From Gemmatimonadota bacterium (lineage in GTDB: Bacteria > Gemmatimonadota > Gemmatimonadetes > Longimicrobiales > UBA6960): DNA of 8,063 bases. The notes below the pieces were generated by a model that ran no database searches, was not told the DNA's origin, and saw only the letters and a program-made list of their open reading frames with translations. The stretch covers positions 1-8,063 of the forward strand of contig JADFLD010000063.1 in the NCBI GenBank assembly GCA_022564535.1, in the 5' to 3' direction. Positions 6,581 to 8,063 of this stretch are shown piece by piece. The position numbers and the translations under genes were made by a program. Position 1 is the first letter of the stretch. Each line of letters begins with the position of its first letter.

Positions 6581-7608
6581 GAGGCCCGCGCGTGAGGATC
6601 ATCCTGGCGCTCGTTGGTCTCATTGGCTGTGACGTGGCGACGGCGCAAGCCCAGGACGCCGGACCCCTGGTCCTCTCCGCGGAGCTGTCCGCCGACACCG
6701 TGGCGATCGGCGATGCGCTGGAGTTGAGGCTCACCATCGCGCTCGCTCCGGAGCGGGTAGCCTACTTTCCGGACTCGCTCGATTCGACCGCGGGGCTCGT
6801 CCCTCTCGGGGCCGTCGAATGGACGGCGGAGGCGACTCCCGACGGGGGCATCCTCCTGTCCGTCGTGTATCCGCTGCTGGCGCTCGGCCTCGGCTTCGAG
6901 GCGATACCCGACTTCGAGATCTTCACCGCGTCAGACCGGTCCAACCCGACTCGCCGGACAGTCACCCCGCTCGACCGAGTCGGATCCTGGAGCGCCATCG
7001 TCGACGCCCGGGGGCAATTTCCGTCTCTCCGCCGCGAATCCGTCCCGAGTCAGCGCCTGTGGGTCGCCTCGGTGCTCATGCTCGACGACATCAGCCAGGG
7101 CATCGAACCGCGCCCGGCTGCCGATGTCATCGGTGCCGATTGGCACTGGCCCTCCGCTCTACTGATCGTCGGCTTCACTCTGGCTATCGGCGGAGTCCTG
7201 ACGGTAAGCGCAAGAGATCTTTTCGATCGCACCAACGGACGGGTATCGCGTCCGGCCGGTCCCTCCCTTTCACCCCGACTCGCAGCCCTCGCAGCCCTCG
7301 ACCACTTGCTTGCCTTAGGGCTCCACACGGACGGGCGTGTAGACGAGTTCTACGGACGAGGCAGCGACATCGTGCGCCGCTACGTCGAGACCCTGGATTC
7401 GCGATGGGGATCTGACCAGACGAGCACGGAGCTGATGCGCGCGCTCGACGAGCGACAGGATCGGCGCGCCGATCCAGCACTCCTGATCGGCATGGAGTCG
7501 GCCGAGACGGTGAAGTTCGGTCGGCTTCGCCCTGCCCCCTCCGACGCCGAGTCGCACTGGCGAACGCTCCGGCACTGGATAGAGCACGATGGGACGCGCG
7601 ACCCATGA
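6577..7608 (+). CDS. Membrane-anchored DUF4381/BatD-like protein of the MoxR operon
   Basis: About 343 aa with three parts. The N-terminus is a signal peptide or lipoprotein signal: hydrophobic IILALVGLIG followed by C18, and further on an ATAQAQ signal-peptidase-I-like site. Next is an all-beta extracytoplasmic region of about 160 residues (LSAELSADTVAIGDALELRLTI resembles the first repeat of BatD-type proteins). A single transmembrane helix follows at about 192-212 (SALLIVGFTLAIGGVLTV), then a cytoplasmic helical tail containing DEFYGRGSDIVRRYVE and ESAETVKFGRLRPAPSDAESHW. That tail resembles those of DUF4381-type proteins found between DUF58 and VWA genes. GTG 6577 overlaps the DUF58 stop by 4 nt; GTG 6592 is an alternative that keeps the hydrophobic core. 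The gene overlaps the next start by 4 nt (ATGA). Topology and position fit a membrane partner of the MoxR/VWA complex. The family name is recalled from pattern, not searched. Confidence 0.8.
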   Translation: MRGPRVRIILALVGLIGCDVATAQAQDAGPLVLSAELSADTVAIGDALELRLTIALAPERVAYFPDSLDSTAGLVPLGAVEWTAEATPDGGILLSVVYPLLALGLGFEAIPDFEIFTASDRSNPTRRTVTPLDRVGSWSAIVDARGQFPSLRRESVPSQRLWVASVLMLDDISQGIEPRPAADVIGADWHWPSALLIVGFTLAIGGVLTVSARDLFDRTNGRVSRPAGPSLSPRLAALAALDHLLALGLHTDGRVDEFYGRGSDIVRRYVETLDSRWGSDQTSTELMRALDERQDRRADPALLIGMESAETVKFGRLRPAPSDAESHWRTLRHWIEHDGTRDP

Positions 7609-8012
7609 GCGTGTCCTTCGCAGCCTTCGGGTGGCTCTGGATGCTGCCAACGCTGTTCCCTTTGGCTTGGTGGCTCCGTCCAGAACGTGACCACGGCTTG
7701 GTGGTTGCCCGAGTACAGCCAACGCGCGCTGTGCGCTCCCCCCTCGATCTCGTGGAGATTCTTCCGTTGGCCCTCCGAATGGCGGCGATCGGGTCTCTCC
7801 TCGTTGCGCTCGCGGAGCCCCGCCTCGTGCGTGTCTTCGAAGAACTGATCGTGGAGGAGGTCGGGATCGCCATCGCCATGGACCTGTCCACATCCATGTG
7901 GGCGGAGGACATGGCCGCCCGTCAAAGTAGGCTCGACGTCGCAAAATCGACGGTACTGACTTTCATCGACAATCGCTCGGGCGACATTGGACTCGTGACC
8001 TTCGCCGGCTAA
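7605..8012 (+). CDS. BatA-like VWA membrane protein, interrupted by an in-frame stop
   Basis: The start of a BatA-type protein (aerotolerance regulator N-terminal region plus von Willebrand A domain). Two hydrophobic segments are visible: FGWLWMLPTLFPLAWWL near residues 8-24 and LPLALRMAAIGSLLVAL near 54-70. The VWA domain then begins with the metal-ion site DLSTSM (D93, S95, S97) and continues to RSGDIGLVTFAG, where a TAA ends the frame after 135 residues. Full BatA proteins run to roughly 300 residues or more, and the rest of the metal site lies after this point. The codons after the stop stay in frame and still read as VWA sequence. ATG 7605 overlaps the preceding stop (ATGA). Either this is a pseudogene or the stop is an error in the sequence. 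A 135-aa product would lack most of the VWA fold. Confidence 0.85.
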   Translation: MSVSFAAFGWLWMLPTLFPLAWWLRPERDHGLVVARVQPTRAVRSPLDLVEILPLALRMAAIGSLLVALAEPRLVRVFEELIVEEVGIAIAMDLSTSMWAEDMAARQSRLDVAKSTVLTFIDNRSGDIGLVTFAG

Positions 8013-8063
8013 GCTCTCACTCGCCTGCCGCTCACGCATGACGGCTACGTGGTTCCCGATGCC
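8010..8063 (+). pseudogene. In-frame stop and continuing VWA reading frame, cut by the window end
   Basis: TAA at 8010-8012 is followed by 17 open codons in the same frame as the BatA-like gene, reading ALTRLPLTHDGYVVPDA. This matches the usual continuation of the domain (typically FAG-x-A-x-T-x-x-PLT-x-D), so only the residue at the stop position is lost and there is no frameshift. One base change (for example GAA or CAA to TAA) explains it. The gene continues beyond the window. Confidence 0.65.

Noticed and set aside
8038..8063. ATG at 8038 as restart of translation after the TAA
   Set aside because: It is out of frame with the VWA continuation and has no ribosome binding site, so it would not restore the protein.
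1..8063. Defence system, CRISPR array, tRNA or insertion sequence
   Set aside because: No array-like repeats, cloverleaf-like sequence, transposase motifs or terminal inverted repeats seen. The AAA+/VWA pair is of the MoxR/Bat envelope type and shows no effector or nuclease domain that would suggest defence.

Overview
The window is dense, high-GC bacterial DNA with six complete genes and one gene running off the right edge. I saw no RNA genes, mobile elements, CRISPR arrays or tandem repeats. High GC, Tat-type signals on a PLP aminotransferase and on an NAD-dependent epimerase, a large periplasmic S9 peptidase, and a MoxR/DUF58/VWA operon would all suit a Gemmatimonadota-like (or Acidobacteriota-like) organism. 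This placement is inferred from gene style; there is no marker gene.

Left part (1-3351): a Tat-signal aminotransferase of the histidinol-phosphate aminotransferase type runs rightward. A secreted S9-family prolyl-oligopeptidase-like peptidase (beta-propeller plus alpha/beta hydrolase, complete Ser-Asp-His triad) runs leftward towards it. The two converge on an 85-bp gap holding a perfect 10-bp-stem inverted repeat, a probable bidirectional terminator. The peptidase gene carries an 18-nt direct repeat that corresponds to a repeated propeller-blade motif.

Middle (3352-3531): a 180-bp gap between the divergent peptidase and epimerase genes, which must hold promoters for both. No convincing -35/-10 pair can be read by eye.

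Right part (3532-8063): a rightward, tightly packed operon. It begins with a Tat-like signal NAD-dependent epimerase/dehydratase (its signal has Arg-Lys in place of Arg-Arg). After 23 nt comes a MoxR-type AAA+ ATPase, then a DUF58 protein (1-nt overlap), a membrane-anchored DUF4381/BatD-like protein (4-nt overlap) and a BatA-like membrane VWA protein (4-nt overlap). The last four form the widespread MoxR-DUF58-VWA module, in which the ATPase is thought to act as a chaperone with VWA partners in maturing or protecting envelope proteins. The client here is unknown.

The most notable observation is an in-frame TAA at 8010-8012 that interrupts the BatA-like VWA domain. The reading frame stays open and still looks like VWA sequence for all 17 codons to the window end. 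This is a nonsense mutation, a sequencing error or, less likely, a recoded stop. Otherwise the region is a fairly standard housekeeping/envelope region, and I did not find a clearly new system.
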